Assembly (NCBI GenBank): GCA_019247795.1
Contig: JAFBAK010000245.1
Span: 34,724 to 98,723, forward strand
Length of the DNA: 64,000 bases
Source: Hyphomicrobiales bacterium
GTDB taxonomy: Bacteria > Pseudomonadota > Alphaproteobacteria > Rhizobiales > Beijerinckiaceae
Direction: 5' to 3'
Part shown: positions 10,197 to 19,374 of the stretch, one piece after another
How the letters are laid out: each line of letters opens with the position of its first letter
Numbering within the stretch: position 1 is the first letter of the stretch
Notes under the pieces: generated by a model
Told to the model about the DNA's origin: nothing
Seen by the model: only the letters and a program-made list of their open reading frames with translations
Databases searched by the model: none
Position numbers and translations under genes: made by a program

Positions 10197-11065
10197 TGGA
10201 CCTCGAAGCGGCCATTTGCGCGGCGTTCGAGGGGGCTTGCCGCGACGAACTTGAAGTCCCAAAACCCGGCAACGTGCATGTGCTCGCTGAAGGTCACGCC
10301 ATGACGGTCGAGGATTTCAGGCTCGCCGCGCAAAAAGCCGCGCCCTTCATGGCGACCCAAGGCGCTCGCGTCGGTGAGCGGATCTTGGGAGCGGTGGAAG
10401 CAAGCCTCGAAGCGACGGGCCAAAACATCAATCTTGGTATCATCCTTCTCTGTGCGCCGATTGCCGCCGCGGCGGAAAAAGGCGAGAGCGATCTACGCGG
10501 GTCGATCACGAGCACGCTCGAGGAGCTTGATCTTGAAGATGCCCGATTGGCATTCGCGGCGATCGTGCGCTCCCGGCCCGGCGGCCTCGGCGAAGCTGCA
10601 CAACACGACGTTCGAGCGCCCCCGACGGTCTCCTTGCGCCAGGCGATGGCCGAAGCCGCCTCTCGCGATCGCATCGCGCGCCAATATGTGAGCGGGTTTG
10701 CGGACATTTTTGACCTCGGTTTGCCTGTCCGGCAGCGGGCGCTGGCGCGTGACGCCGAACCCAGGCTTGCGACGCTCGCCGTCTATCTCGCCTTTCTCTC
10801 GGCCTTTCCCGATACGCACATACTGCGCAAGCAGGGGGCGCCGCAGGCCGGACGGGTGGTGCAACAGGCGAAAGGCTTTTTTGAAAGGGTGGCGGCGGGA
10901 GCGCGTCTCGAAGCCCTTGAGGCCGAGCTCATGGCCTGGGATCGCGATCTCAAGCGCGCCGGCCTCAATCCCGGCACCAGCGCCGACCTCACCGTCGCGA
11001 CGCTCTTTTCGGCGAGATTACAATCCATCTTGCGGCGGACAGGGAAGAGTGGTTCACTTCAATAG
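10196..11065 (+). CDS. CitG/MdcB-like triphosphoribosyl-dephospho-CoA synthase family protein of C1 gene set
   Basis: CitG-like [23 protein letters not shown]...[20 protein letters not shown]...[14 protein letters not shown]; between mch and fae. Confidence 0.8.
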   Translation: MDLEAAICAAFEGACRDELEVPKPGNVHVLAEGHAMTVEDFRLAAQKAAPFMATQGARVGERILGAVEASLEATGQNINLGIILLCAPIAAAAEKGESDLRGSITSTLEELDLEDARLAFAAIVRSRPGGLGEAAQHDVRAPPTVSLRQAMAEAASRDRIARQYVSGFADIFDLGLPVRQRALARDAEPRLATLAVYLAFLSAFPDTHILRKQGAPQAGRVVQQAKGFFERVAAGARLEALEAELMAWDRDLKRAGLNPGTSADLTVATLFSARLQSILRRTGKSGSLQ

Positions 11066-11205
11066 CGGAAGGGATATTTCCGTCGCTATCTGGCCAACCG
11101 ATCCGGCAGCCCAGCCGGATGCTGTCAACAAGGATAGTTCATCAGGCCGGACGCTTGCTCGAGCGGACGGTCGCTGCGGTTTGTGTTCTCCAGGGAGGGA
11201 CATTC

Positions 11206-11718
11206 ATGGCCAAGATCAACAAGATGTGCGTCGGCGAATCGCTTGTCGGTGAGGGAAATGAGGTCGCCCACATCGATCTCATCATCGGTCCCCGCGGCAG
11301 CGCGGTGGAGACGGCGTTTGCGACCGCTCTCACCAACAACAAGGACGGGTTCACGACCCTGCTTGCGGTCGTCGCGCCGAACCTGCTTTGCAAGCCGCCG
11401 ACGGTCCTCTTCAACAAGGTCACGATCAAAGGGGCGAAGCAGGCGGTTCAGATGTTCGGACCGGCCCAGCACGCGGTCGCAAAGGCGGTTGCCGATAGCG
11501 TCGCCGAGGGCGTTATCCCGGAAGGCGAAGCGGATGATCTCTTCATCTGCGTCGGCGTCTTCATCCATTGGGAAGCCGCAGACGACAAAAAGATCCAAGA
11601 TTACAACTATCGCGCTACGAAAGAGGCGCTGGCCCGCGCCGTGAATGGCGAGCCCAAGCCCTCGCAAGTCGTGGCGCAACGCAACTCCGCCAAGCATCCC
11701 TTCGCGGCCGCTTCCTGA
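11206..11718 (+). CDS. fae: Formaldehyde-activating enzyme
   Basis: [108 protein letters not shown] upstream. Confidence 0.97.
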   Translation: MAKINKMCVGESLVGEGNEVAHIDLIIGPRGSAVETAFATALTNNKDGFTTLLAVVAPNLLCKPPTVLFNKVTIKGAKQAVQMFGPAQHAVAKAVADSVAEGVIPEGEADDLFICVGVFIHWEAADDKKIQDYNYRATKEALARAVNGEPKPSQVVAQRNSAKHPFAAAS

Positions 11719-11804
11719 GCCTTCGCGAGACTCCGAGAGCACTTCGAATCCGTGCTCTTCGGCGCCCGCTCGATAAAGCGGCTTTTCTCGACACGGCGTA
11801 ACGT

Positions 11805-11834
11805 GAGGCCTATCGGCTCAATCTGATAGGCCTC
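11805..11834. terminator. Perfect 10-bp inverted repeat between convergent fae and HisA-like gene; probable bidirectional terminator
   Basis: GAGGCCTATC-GGCTCAATCT-GATAGGCCTC read directly. Confidence 0.7.
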
Positions 11835-11871
11835 GCGGCCGCGCTTGCACGAGCCTCAACAGGGATCGCGA

Positions 11872-12570
11872 TTAGGCGAATTGAGCGATCTCGTGTCCAG
11901 CCAATCGTCCGTCATGCAGCGCCGTGGCGACGAGCGCGCCTTTCACGCCCATTTCCGCCAGCCGCGCCAGATCCTCGCGTCCGCGCACGCCGCCGGCCGC
12001 ATAGATCCCGTGGCGACGCGCCAGGCCGCGAAGCTCACCCAAACGTTCGAAGTCGGGGCCGGCCGCGCCTCCGATACGGGCCAAGGACATGGCGATCACG
12101 CGATCGGGCCAATAGGTCGGATCGAGAAGCTCGGTCGGACCTTGGAACGCGCCACCTCGAAAATCGAGGGAGAGGACGAGACGCGGATTGTCCTTGAAGC
12201 CTCGCGCGACGGCGCCTGTCGCCTGCGATTCACTGCCGAGCACAAGCGTCCCGCGATCCTCGTCGAGCCACGCATGGATCGCGTCGTCTGTCGCAACCCC
12301 GTTGTCGGTCCAGATGTCGAGATGCGCGAAGCGCTCGCGCAGTTTCTCCACGACGCGGGTATTGTCGCCGGTTCCTTCGATGGCATCGAGATCGGCAACA
12401 TAGATCGTCTTGAAAGGGTAGAGCGTCATGAGGCCACGGACGACATCTTCAGGGTTTGCGCTGCCGCTCAAAGGCGTCTCGATCGGGCGGTATAGTTCCC
12501 GACGTCCCATCACGGCGCGCACGACAAGGCGGCATCGAAGATCGATGACGGGGATGATCTCGAGACCCAT
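11872..12570 (-). CDS. HisA-like TIM-barrel protein of the archaeal-type C1 gene set
   Basis: MGLEIIPVIDLRCRLVVRAVMG...YVADLDAIEGTGDN...LSLDFRGGAFQGP...GIYAAGGVRGREDLARLAEMGVKGALVATALHDGRL. Confidence 0.8.
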   Translation of the reverse strand: MGLEIIPVIDLRCRLVVRAVMGRRELYRPIETPLSGSANPEDVVRGLMTLYPFKTIYVADLDAIEGTGDNTRVVEKLRERFAHLDIWTDNGVATDDAIHAWLDEDRGTLVLGSESQATGAVARGFKDNPRLVLSLDFRGGAFQGPTELLDPTYWPDRVIAMSLARIGGAAGPDFERLGELRGLARRHGIYAAGGVRGREDLARLAEMGVKGALVATALHDGRLAGHEIAQFA

Positions 12571-12634
12571 GCGGCGAACCTTCGTGCTCGGAATCGGCTA
12601 AAGGCCCTGATACCAGGGTCACGCCGCGCGGAGA

Positions 12635-13723
12635 ATGCAGATGAGCACGATCATCGGCTGGGATATCGGGGGAGCGCACCTCAAGGGGGTGCGCGTCGAG
12701 AAGGGCGTCATCACCCGCGCGGTGCAGTTGCCTTCCCCGCTCTGGCAAGGTGTCGATGCGCTTCTCACAGCCTTCTCGAAAGCCAATCGAGCCCTCGGTT
12801 CGGCACCGCGCCATGCCGCGACCATGACCGGCGAGCTTGCCGACGTTTTCACATCGCGGAGCGAAGGGGTGAGAACGCTGGCGAGCGTGGCCGCCGCAAA
12901 CCTCGATGCGGGCGAGCTCGTGATCTACGCGGGGCCATCCGGCTTTATCCCAGCCGACCACGTGTCGGAGCACATCGATGAGATCGCGTCCGCGAATTGG
13001 CACGCCACGGCGAGCCTTGTCGCACGAAGGATCGGCAATGCGCTCTTCGTCGATATGGGCTCGACCACCACCGACCTGATCGCGCTGACGCACGGAGAAA
13101 TCGCCGCTCGCGGATATACGGATGCCGAGCGCCTCGAGACGGGCGAGCTCGTCTATACCGGCATGGTGCGGAGCTTTCTGATGTCGATCGCGGCGCGTGT
13201 GCCCTTTCGCGGAAACTCGGTATCGCTGATGAACGAATATTTCGCGAATATGGGGGATGTGTATCGCATCCTCGGCGAATTACCCGCCGGCGCCGATCAG
13301 CTGGCGACTGCCGATGGTCGGGAGAAATCGATCGAGGCTTCGCAAGCGCGTCTTGCGAGAATGCTTGGCCTCGATGCCCATGACGCGCCCACGGACGCCT
13401 GGATCGGCGTCGCCAGAGCCTTTCGCGAGGCACAGCTCAGGACGCTTCACGATGCGGCAATGCTCGTCCTCTCGCGTCACTTTCTCCCACAGGATGCGCC
13501 TGTCATCGGTGCAGGCATCGGGTTGAGGATCGCGAGCGCCCTCGCGGCAAGGCTTCAGCGTCCCTTTCTCCCGTTCTCGCGCCTTCTCGTCGCTTCGTCG
13601 GGGCGAGTACGAAGGCTCGCCTCTGATTGCGCTCCGGCCACGTCCGTTGCCCTGCTCCGCGACTCGAACCCCTTGGCATCAGATCGAGCTCGAGCCCGCC
13701 GAAAACATTCCGCCGGATATTGA
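12635..13723 (+). CDS. H4MPT-linked C1 transfer pathway protein, hydantoinase-like (OrfY/MfnF-like family)
   Basis: STIIGWDIGGAHLKGVRVEKG...TMTGELADVF...LFVDMGSTTTDLIAL; family matches the hydantoinase-like protein of C1/methanofuran clusters. Confidence 0.82.
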   Translation: MQMSTIIGWDIGGAHLKGVRVEKGVITRAVQLPSPLWQGVDALLTAFSKANRALGSAPRHAATMTGELADVFTSRSEGVRTLASVAAANLDAGELVIYAGPSGFIPADHVSEHIDEIASANWHATASLVARRIGNALFVDMGSTTTDLIALTHGEIAARGYTDAERLETGELVYTGMVRSFLMSIAARVPFRGNSVSLMNEYFANMGDVYRILGELPAGADQLATADGREKSIEASQARLARMLGLDAHDAPTDAWIGVARAFREAQLRTLHDAAMLVLSRHFLPQDAPVIGAGIGLRIASALAARLQRPFLPFSRLLVASSGRVRRLASDCAPATSVALLRDSNPLASDRARARRKHSAGY

Positions 13724-13751
13724 TCGATCTCAAATCGGCGAGGCGGCGCGT

Positions 13752-14315
13752 TCATTTTCCCGAATATCTCGCTTTGATCTCGTCCATGAGCCAGGACCAA
13801 GCTTGCGCTTCCTCCGGCCCTTCGGTCTTTTCGACCGCGATCGATAAATAGGCGATCTCCTGTTCGACCTTCTCGCGCGGCAACATATGAAGCCGACTTA
13901 CCAGGATGCATGCTTCGATCACCGCGGCCTTGGCTCGATTGAAGCCGCCGAAGGGTGCATGCGTCTCCTCGTGGATGCTCCGGCAGGCGAAGCGCGGGCG
14001 CGTTGCGTCCTCGGTGACCTCCTCGACAGCAAGCTCCGCATGGGCCAGGGCGCCGGCAAGGCGCGGCACGGCAATGCGCGAAGCATCGACGAGCGGCCAA
14101 TCTCGCCGGCCCGTCAGGCACCCGGCGAAAAGACGCACGTCGTCCGTGAAGTTTGCGACCGCGAAAGGGATTTCGAGGAGGTTATCGAGTGTCGTCGAAG
14201 GACGAAAGGGTGCGATTACCCAACGTTCGCCTGAGGCGATAAGCCCGAACGGCGCCACATGGGCTTTGCCGGCGCGATTCACGGTGGTCACGATGGCCTC
14301 ACGAATCATCGGCAC
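13752..14315 (-). CDS. DUF447 family protein (flavin-reductase-fold-like), C1 gene set
   Basis: MIREAIVTTVNRAGKAHVAPFGLIASGERWVIAPFRPSTTLDNLLE...HEETHAPFGGFNRAKAAVIEACILVSRLHMLP. Confidence 0.75.
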   Translation of the reverse strand: MPMIREAIVTTVNRAGKAHVAPFGLIASGERWVIAPFRPSTTLDNLLEIPFAVANFTDDVRLFAGCLTGRRDWPLVDASRIAVPRLAGALAHAELAVEEVTEDATRPRFACRSIHEETHAPFGGFNRAKAAVIEACILVSRLHMLPREKVEQEIAYLSIAVEKTEGPEEAQAWSWLMDEIKARYSGK

Positions 14316-15732
14316 GGCGAGGCCTTCCGTTTGTTTTGCCGGACTCTGCGCGAAGCGTAGGGCCCGCCTCCCGCGGGCGGCTCAAATCCTCGTCGGGACG
14401 ATCCGCGCCGCAGCCCCAGTCGAGCGCGGAATCCTGCGCGTAGCGTTTGCCGAGCTTCGCCGCGATTTCGGCCTTCATCAATTCGGTGCCGAGGTAAAAA
14501 GCATGCGGGCCGTCGGTCGTGACGCTGAGCTTGGGGAAGAGCGACATCGCGTCCTTCCCCACATGGTGGCCGTCACGGTTATAAACATGGATGCCGTCGG
14601 CCGCTGTCTCGATGCGGAAATTGTCGTCGCGAACGCTGCTCGCGAGAGCCTCGATGTCCTCGGGCGTGCTGGCGAAGGGCTTGAGATCATGCAGCTGGAC
14701 GAGACCCGCCCCATAGCCTTTGGGCAACGCGCCCTCGGTTTTCGCGGCATGCATGAGCCGCGCTGCGGCCGAATGTTCCGCGACACTGCGGCGCGTGTGT
14801 GGACTCACCTGCACGACGAGAACGTTGCGGATCGCAAGCTCGGAACAAAACCCCATCAACATGGCCGTGATCCCGGACGTGTCGGCCTCGGTCAGCTCGG
14901 TAAGATTGCCGGTGCCCATCATGATCTCGGCCCGCGGCAGGAGCCGGCGCAACTCTGCATAGCGCAGAAGGGAGGGAACAAAGCCGAAATGAATGGGATC
15001 GAGGATCGGATCGAGAATGACGCTGAGCTTTTGTCGTTCGGCTTTTCGCGCCGCGCGCAGGAGGTCGTCGAGATCGCCGTGGCGCGAGGCGATCACGACG
15101 GGTGTCGCTCGCGTGCCGGCGACCACATCGAGCGTTTCCGCCGTCAGGCTCAGGACGAAATCCGCTCCGGCTTCCACGCCCCGACGCAATTCCTCCGTGT
15201 TTGCCGAATCGACGCTCGTGAGAAATCCTTGCGCCTTGAGTGCCTGGATCGCCTCCTGCAAATGCGCGAAGGGCGTGTCGGGCAAACAGCCAAGATCGAT
15301 CACATCGGCTCCCGCTGCGCGCATCTTGGTTGCCCGCGCCGAGATTTCGTCGACTTCGAGGAGCGGCGCGTCGACGATCTCGGCAAAAATGCGAACGGAT
15401 TTCTCGGAGAGGAGAGGTGCTCTTCGCTTTCGGCCCAGCCACTCGGGGATGTCGCGCACCTCGTCGGGGCCGCGCTCGAATGGTCGGCCGAATTCGTTTG
15501 CCAGCCGGTCGAGATCGGCGCGGCAGCGGCCAGGCACCACGACGCGGCTCACTCTGCTGACGAGATCGCGATCCAGCCGGCGTAGAATGATTGCCTCCGT
15601 CATCAAGGCTGCCACCTTCACGCCCACATCGGCGATCGCCCATTCGAACGGCGGCGGCGTCAGCTCCGCGAGCACCTTCTCGAGGCGCGAGCGCGCCAAT
15701 CGTCCAGTCAGGAAGAGGACGTGCTCAGCCAT
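14299..15732 (-). CDS. Dihydropteroate-synthase-like protein (DUF6513-type) of C1 gene set
   Basis: EHVLFLTGRLARSRLEKVLAEL...AGADVIDLGCLPDTPFAHLQEAI...VILDPILDPIHFGFVPSLLRYAELRRLLPRAEIMMGTGNLTELTEADTSG. Confidence 0.78.
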   Translation of the reverse strand: MAEHVLFLTGRLARSRLEKVLAELTPPPFEWAIADVGVKVAALMTEAIILRRLDRDLVSRVSRVVVPGRCRADLDRLANEFGRPFERGPDEVRDIPEWLGRKRRAPLLSEKSVRIFAEIVDAPLLEVDEISARATKMRAAGADVIDLGCLPDTPFAHLQEAIQALKAQGFLTSVDSANTEELRRGVEAGADFVLSLTAETLDVVAGTRATPVVIASRHGDLDDLLRAARKAERQKLSVILDPILDPIHFGFVPSLLRYAELRRLLPRAEIMMGTGNLTELTEADTSGITAMLMGFCSELAIRNVLVVQVSPHTRRSVAEHSAAARLMHAAKTEGALPKGYGAGLVQLHDLKPFASTPEDIEALASSVRDDNFRIETAADGIHVYNRDGHHVGKDAMSLFPKLSVTTDGPHAFYLGTELMKAEIAAKLGKRYAQDSALDWGCGADRPDEDLSRPREAGPTLRAESGKTNGRPRRADDS

Positions 15733-16285
15733 TCTCGCCGAGCTCGCGGCGTCGTTGGCACACGGCCCTCTCCAGGGCCTCGAGCGACTCGACGACGGTT
15801 GTCGCCTCGAAGCTCTTCATTCGCTCGGTATTCTCGAGATCGATGCGACGCGGATAGACCTTGACAGTGCCGGCAGGCGCTCGCGTCTCGAGTTCGGGGG
15901 CGGTGTCGCAGGCGAAGACGATCGTCGGAACGCGGCATTTGCCGGCTTGCGCGAAGACATTGGTCGCGAGATTATCCGATATGCCATAGACGCATTTTGC
16001 CACGGTGTTCGATGTCGCGGGTGCGAGAACCAATGTGTGGTAGTCCCCGTGGTAGAAGCGGCCGACCGGCGCGGCGCTTGCCGTCGTGTCGCGGAAGATG
16101 CGCGCCGTTGCCGGGAAATCGAACTGTTGCTTATACATCCGCACGACCTCGGCCGCCGCCCGACTCACAAAAAGGTCGACCGCAGGCAGCAAGCGGATGA
16201 GCGACAAGGATTCCGTGAAGAAATGCCCTGATCCGGTAAGCGCCCATCCCCATTTCGGGGTCCCGTTTTCTCCGGCTCTTGCCAT
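15725..16285 (-). CDS. Flavoprotein, AfpA-like (C1 gene set)
   Basis: MARAGENGTPKWGWALTGSGHFFTESLSLI...FVSRAAAEVVRMYKQ...YHTLVLAPATSNTVAKCVYGISDNLATNVFAQAGK; start could be 16324-16327. Confidence 0.75.
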   Translation of the reverse strand: MARAGENGTPKWGWALTGSGHFFTESLSLIRLLPAVDLFVSRAAAEVVRMYKQQFDFPATARIFRDTTASAAPVGRFYHGDYHTLVLAPATSNTVAKCVYGISDNLATNVFAQAGKCRVPTIVFACDTAPELETRAPAGTVKVYPRRIDLENTERMKSFEATTVVESLEALERAVCQRRRELGENG

Positions 16286-16313
16286 CCTGGCTGGTCCTGA
16301 AATCCCGGCGCGC

Positions 16314-17045
16314 TCAAACGGCATCATCGCCGGGCAAGGCCCGGCCGTCCACAGCTTGGATCGGCTCCGCCCCGCCATCAACTTCGATGCGGGAGCCGAT
16401 CGGCGCGCCCTCGCGCAAGGCCACGGCAAGACCTTGCGCGTCATGCGGTCCCAGCAAAAAGCCGCTGATGTTTTTCGCCGCCGCGAGAGATCTCGCAAAC
16501 GCTTTGTCGACCACGCCTTCCCGCTCCAGATGCACTGCATTTACCGATCGATCCGCACTCAGGGCTTCGACCAGCACCTGCTTGATCAAAAAAAGCCGGC
16601 GCGCGCGAAGCTCCTTTGCGAGCCATACGGCGAGGCTGTCGGAGGTCACGTCCCATGAAGGAGGGATCGCGACAGCTTCTCGCGATGAAGAAGAAGCGGC
16701 GCGCCGGCGCGCTTGCCGCACCATCTCGCTCGGTGCCCAGACCGGTATCCTGCCGGCCTCCAGCGCGCGCCTTATGCGGGCATTGCTGCCGGCGACCAGG
16801 AAGTTGCGGCTGAGCGCCGCGACCGCGATCGCATATTGTTCCATGGCAAGGAGCGCCATAGCGTCGGCCGCACGATCATCAAAGCCCATCCGCGGCTGCG
16901 CCAGGCGCACCACATCCGCGAAGGGCCCCCCACCCACCACAAGGACGGTGTTGCCGGCTCCGGACTCGATCGCCGAGAGCCAGGTCGGCAACAAATCGGC
17001 GAAGGCGAGACTTCCGCCAAGCTTGACGACCGACAATTCGCGCAC
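16314..17045 (-). CDS. Amino acid kinase family protein (MfnE-like candidate)
   Basis: SVVKLGGSLAFADLLPTWLSAIESGAGNTVLVVGGGPFADVVR...PSWDVTSDSLAVWLAKELRARRLFLIK; GTG start. Confidence 0.75.
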   Translation of the reverse strand: MRELSVVKLGGSLAFADLLPTWLSAIESGAGNTVLVVGGGPFADVVRLAQPRMGFDDRAADAMALLAMEQYAIAVAALSRNFLVAGSNARIRRALEAGRIPVWAPSEMVRQARRRAASSSSREAVAIPPSWDVTSDSLAVWLAKELRARRLFLIKQVLVEALSADRSVNAVHLEREGVVDKAFARSLAAAKNISGFLLGPHDAQGLAVALREGAPIGSRIEVDGGAEPIQAVDGRALPGDDAV

Positions 17046-17046
17046 G

Positions 17047-18225
17047 CTAGCCGCTGGATTCGCTCGAAGCCGCAGGCGCGGGATGACGCAAAATCGCCGC
17101 TTCAGCCGTTTTCTCGCGCGTGATCTCGACGCCGACCGCCGCCGGCCCGATATCGAGCTTCTCGACACGCACCACGACCTTCGCGACGCGCGGCTGACCT
17201 AGCACTGCGCCGGCGACACGTTCCGCCAGCACCTCCGCCAATTCCACATGGCCTTCGGCGACGATGCGGCGAATTGCGTCGGTGATGACGTCATAGGACA
17301 ATACGTCGCGCAAATCGGTCGGCGCATGGGTGCCGCGTTGAACAAACGCCTCCACATTGAAACGCACACGCTGCGTCGCCTGGTGCTCGGACCGGTAGGC
17401 GCCGATATGGACGGGCACGACGAAATCCCGAACGAAAATACGATCGGTGCGAGAGGCGCCGTCTGTCGGCTCGACCGCATAGCCGCGCCCAACGAGAAGC
17501 CGATAATCGACGCGGTCCTCTTCGCCGTCCTTTGGCCTTCGATCGCGCGCATCCGAGGGAATGAGATCGCGCAAAAGCGAAATCGCTCTCGGATCGAGCT
17601 TGGCTGTCCGTTCGCCCTTGGCGCAAAGCGCGCCGCGAAATCCGAGAATGTCCGGCTGCAAGGGTAGGAGCCGTGGCACGTCGGGAGGCTCGAGCGACCC
17701 GGCAAGCCCGGCCATGAGCCCGTTTCTCCGGCACCGTTCGACGAGGGCCGACAGCCAGACAGGATCTCGCCGACTGAGAAGGCGGCCTCCACCCTTCCTG
17801 GCGGTGTCGATCATCGCTCCGTGGAACCCCGCAACGGCAAGTTGGTCCACAATAGAAACATCGACCGTTTCATCTGCGAAGACGACGCCGATCAATTTGA
17901 ACTTGTTCCCCGGCCCGGAGAGAGCCTCGATGCAGGAGGCGCGCCTTTGGTCATCGAAGAGGCCGATTTTCACATAGTCGACCCCCGTCGAGGCGATATC
18001 GTCGACTGCCCGAATGAGGGTTTGCGGATCCATCGGCAGATCGCCCGTGACGGCGCTCGTCCGCCGGCGCCCCGCGACATGTGCCACGGCGCGCCTCAGA
18101 GTCTGTGGCTCGAGCGCGCCGAGCGCACCCTTTGCCGGGTCCTTGAAGTCGATGATGTCGGTGCCCCCGGCGATCGCGGTATCCGCCTCCGCCTCGTTCG
18201 TCACGCTGGCCAGGAACAGGGTCAT
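17047..18225 (-). CDS. Fusion: (5-formylfuran-3-yl)methyl phosphate synthase-like (MfnB/DUF556) N-domain plus dihydroneopterin aldolase-like (FolB) C-domain
   Basis: N-term MTLFLASVTNEAEADTAIAGGTDIIDFKDPAKGALGAL...GVDYVKIGLF; C-term RIFVRDFVVPVHIGAYRSEHQATQRVRFNVEAFV...LSYDVITDAIRRIVAEGHVELAEVLAERVAGAVL. Confidence 0.82.
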   Translation of the reverse strand: MTLFLASVTNEAEADTAIAGGTDIIDFKDPAKGALGALEPQTLRRAVAHVAGRRRTSAVTGDLPMDPQTLIRAVDDIASTGVDYVKIGLFDDQRRASCIEALSGPGNKFKLIGVVFADETVDVSIVDQLAVAGFHGAMIDTARKGGGRLLSRRDPVWLSALVERCRRNGLMAGLAGSLEPPDVPRLLPLQPDILGFRGALCAKGERTAKLDPRAISLLRDLIPSDARDRRPKDGEEDRVDYRLLVGRGYAVEPTDGASRTDRIFVRDFVVPVHIGAYRSEHQATQRVRFNVEAFVQRGTHAPTDLRDVLSYDVITDAIRRIVAEGHVELAEVLAERVAGAVLGQPRVAKVVVRVEKLDIGPAAVGVEITREKTAEAAILRHPAPAASSESSG

Positions 18226-18480
18226 CGCCGTGCTTCACCATCCATGATTCGGAAAGCGAAAAGCCGTTTTCCGATAGAGATCACGCTTTGCCAACAAGTC
18301 TAGCGCATGCTGGCCCTTCTGCTAAGTCTGGCTTCAGCCAAGCCGCGGGCGCATGCTCGATGTCAGAGCGCGACCGCAAGCTCCACGTCTTGCCCGTCTT
18401 TGCCATTCAACTCCAACTTCGAAGTCTATATAATGAGGTCGACACCCCGTCGCCTCTGTGATGGCCTCGGTGCATTTGGA

Positions 18481-19326
18481 ATGGAGCTGTGGATGCGTGC
18501 GGGACCGATCATTCTTTTGCGCCTCGCGGCCATTGCGCTTGCGCTCGGCCTTGGTTTTCCTTCGGCCTTCGCCGAAGGTGAGCCCGATCCCTGGCCCGAC
18601 CTTGCCAAGGAAATTTTTCACGGGGCCCCTCTCAAGGATGGCTCGGCGTTTTTGGCTCTCGATGCGCCGATTCGCGCCGAGGATGCCGCGATCGTTCCGG
18701 TCACGATGACGGTCAACCTGCCGGCGAACGACGGGCGCAGGGTCAAGGCGCTGACATTTGTGATCGATCACAACCCCGCGCCTCTCGTCGGAGTGTTCAA
18801 GCCCGGCGTCGCCATCACCTTGACCAGTCTTTCGACGCGGGTGCGCGTCGACAGCTATACGAACCTGCACCTTGTCGCGGAGATGAGCGATGGCGGCTTC
18901 TACGTGATAGAACGGTTCATCAAGGCGTCGGGAGGCTGTTCGGCACCCATGCTCAAGGACGCGCAAGAAGCCAAGGCAACCATGGGCCAGATGAAATTCC
19001 GACAGTTCGCGGAACATCCGTCGGCAGGCGTGGCTGCGTCGGACGAGCACGATGTGCAGGTCATGCTGCGCCATCCCAACAACTCGGGCATGCAGATGGA
19101 TCAGCTTTCGCGGCTCTATATCCCGCCGCTCTTCGTCGAAGATCTCAAGCTATGGCAGGGAGATGACCTGATTCTCGCGGTCGAGGGCGGTATCTCGATC
19201 TCGGAGGACCCGAATTTCCGGCTCACCTATCGGAGCGCGAGTACCGCCGATTTCCGCGTCGAGGTCACGGACAGCGACAAGCATGTTTACAAAGGCACGT
19301 TCCCGAACAAGGGATCCCAAACCTGA
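18481..19326 (+). CDS. Quinoprotein dehydrogenase-associated SoxYZ-like carrier (fused SoxY-SoxZ), exported
   Basis: Signal peptide (LLRLAAIALALGLGFPSAFA); SoxY-like domain with internal GGC (KASGGCSAPM) followed by SoxZ-like domain (VQVMLRHPNNSGMQMDQLSRLYIPPLFVEDLKLW). Confidence 0.8.
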   Translation: MELWMRAGPIILLRLAAIALALGLGFPSAFAEGEPDPWPDLAKEIFHGAPLKDGSAFLALDAPIRAEDAAIVPVTMTVNLPANDGRRVKALTFVIDHNPAPLVGVFKPGVAITLTSLSTRVRVDSYTNLHLVAEMSDGGFYVIERFIKASGGCSAPMLKDAQEAKATMGQMKFRQFAEHPSAGVAASDEHDVQVMLRHPNNSGMQMDQLSRLYIPPLFVEDLKLWQGDDLILAVEGGISISEDPNFRLTYRSASTADFRVEVTDSDKHVYKGTFPNKGSQT

Positions 19327-19374
19327 GGGTGGGAACCGGCAGGCCCGCTTTGGACAAAGACTGGAACCTGTTTT

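Noticed and set aside
13906-15585. 559-aa plus-strand ORF antisense to DUF447/DHPS-like genes
   Set aside because: Shadow ORF; low-complexity Arg/Ala/Ser-rich translation, opposite to well-supported CDSs.
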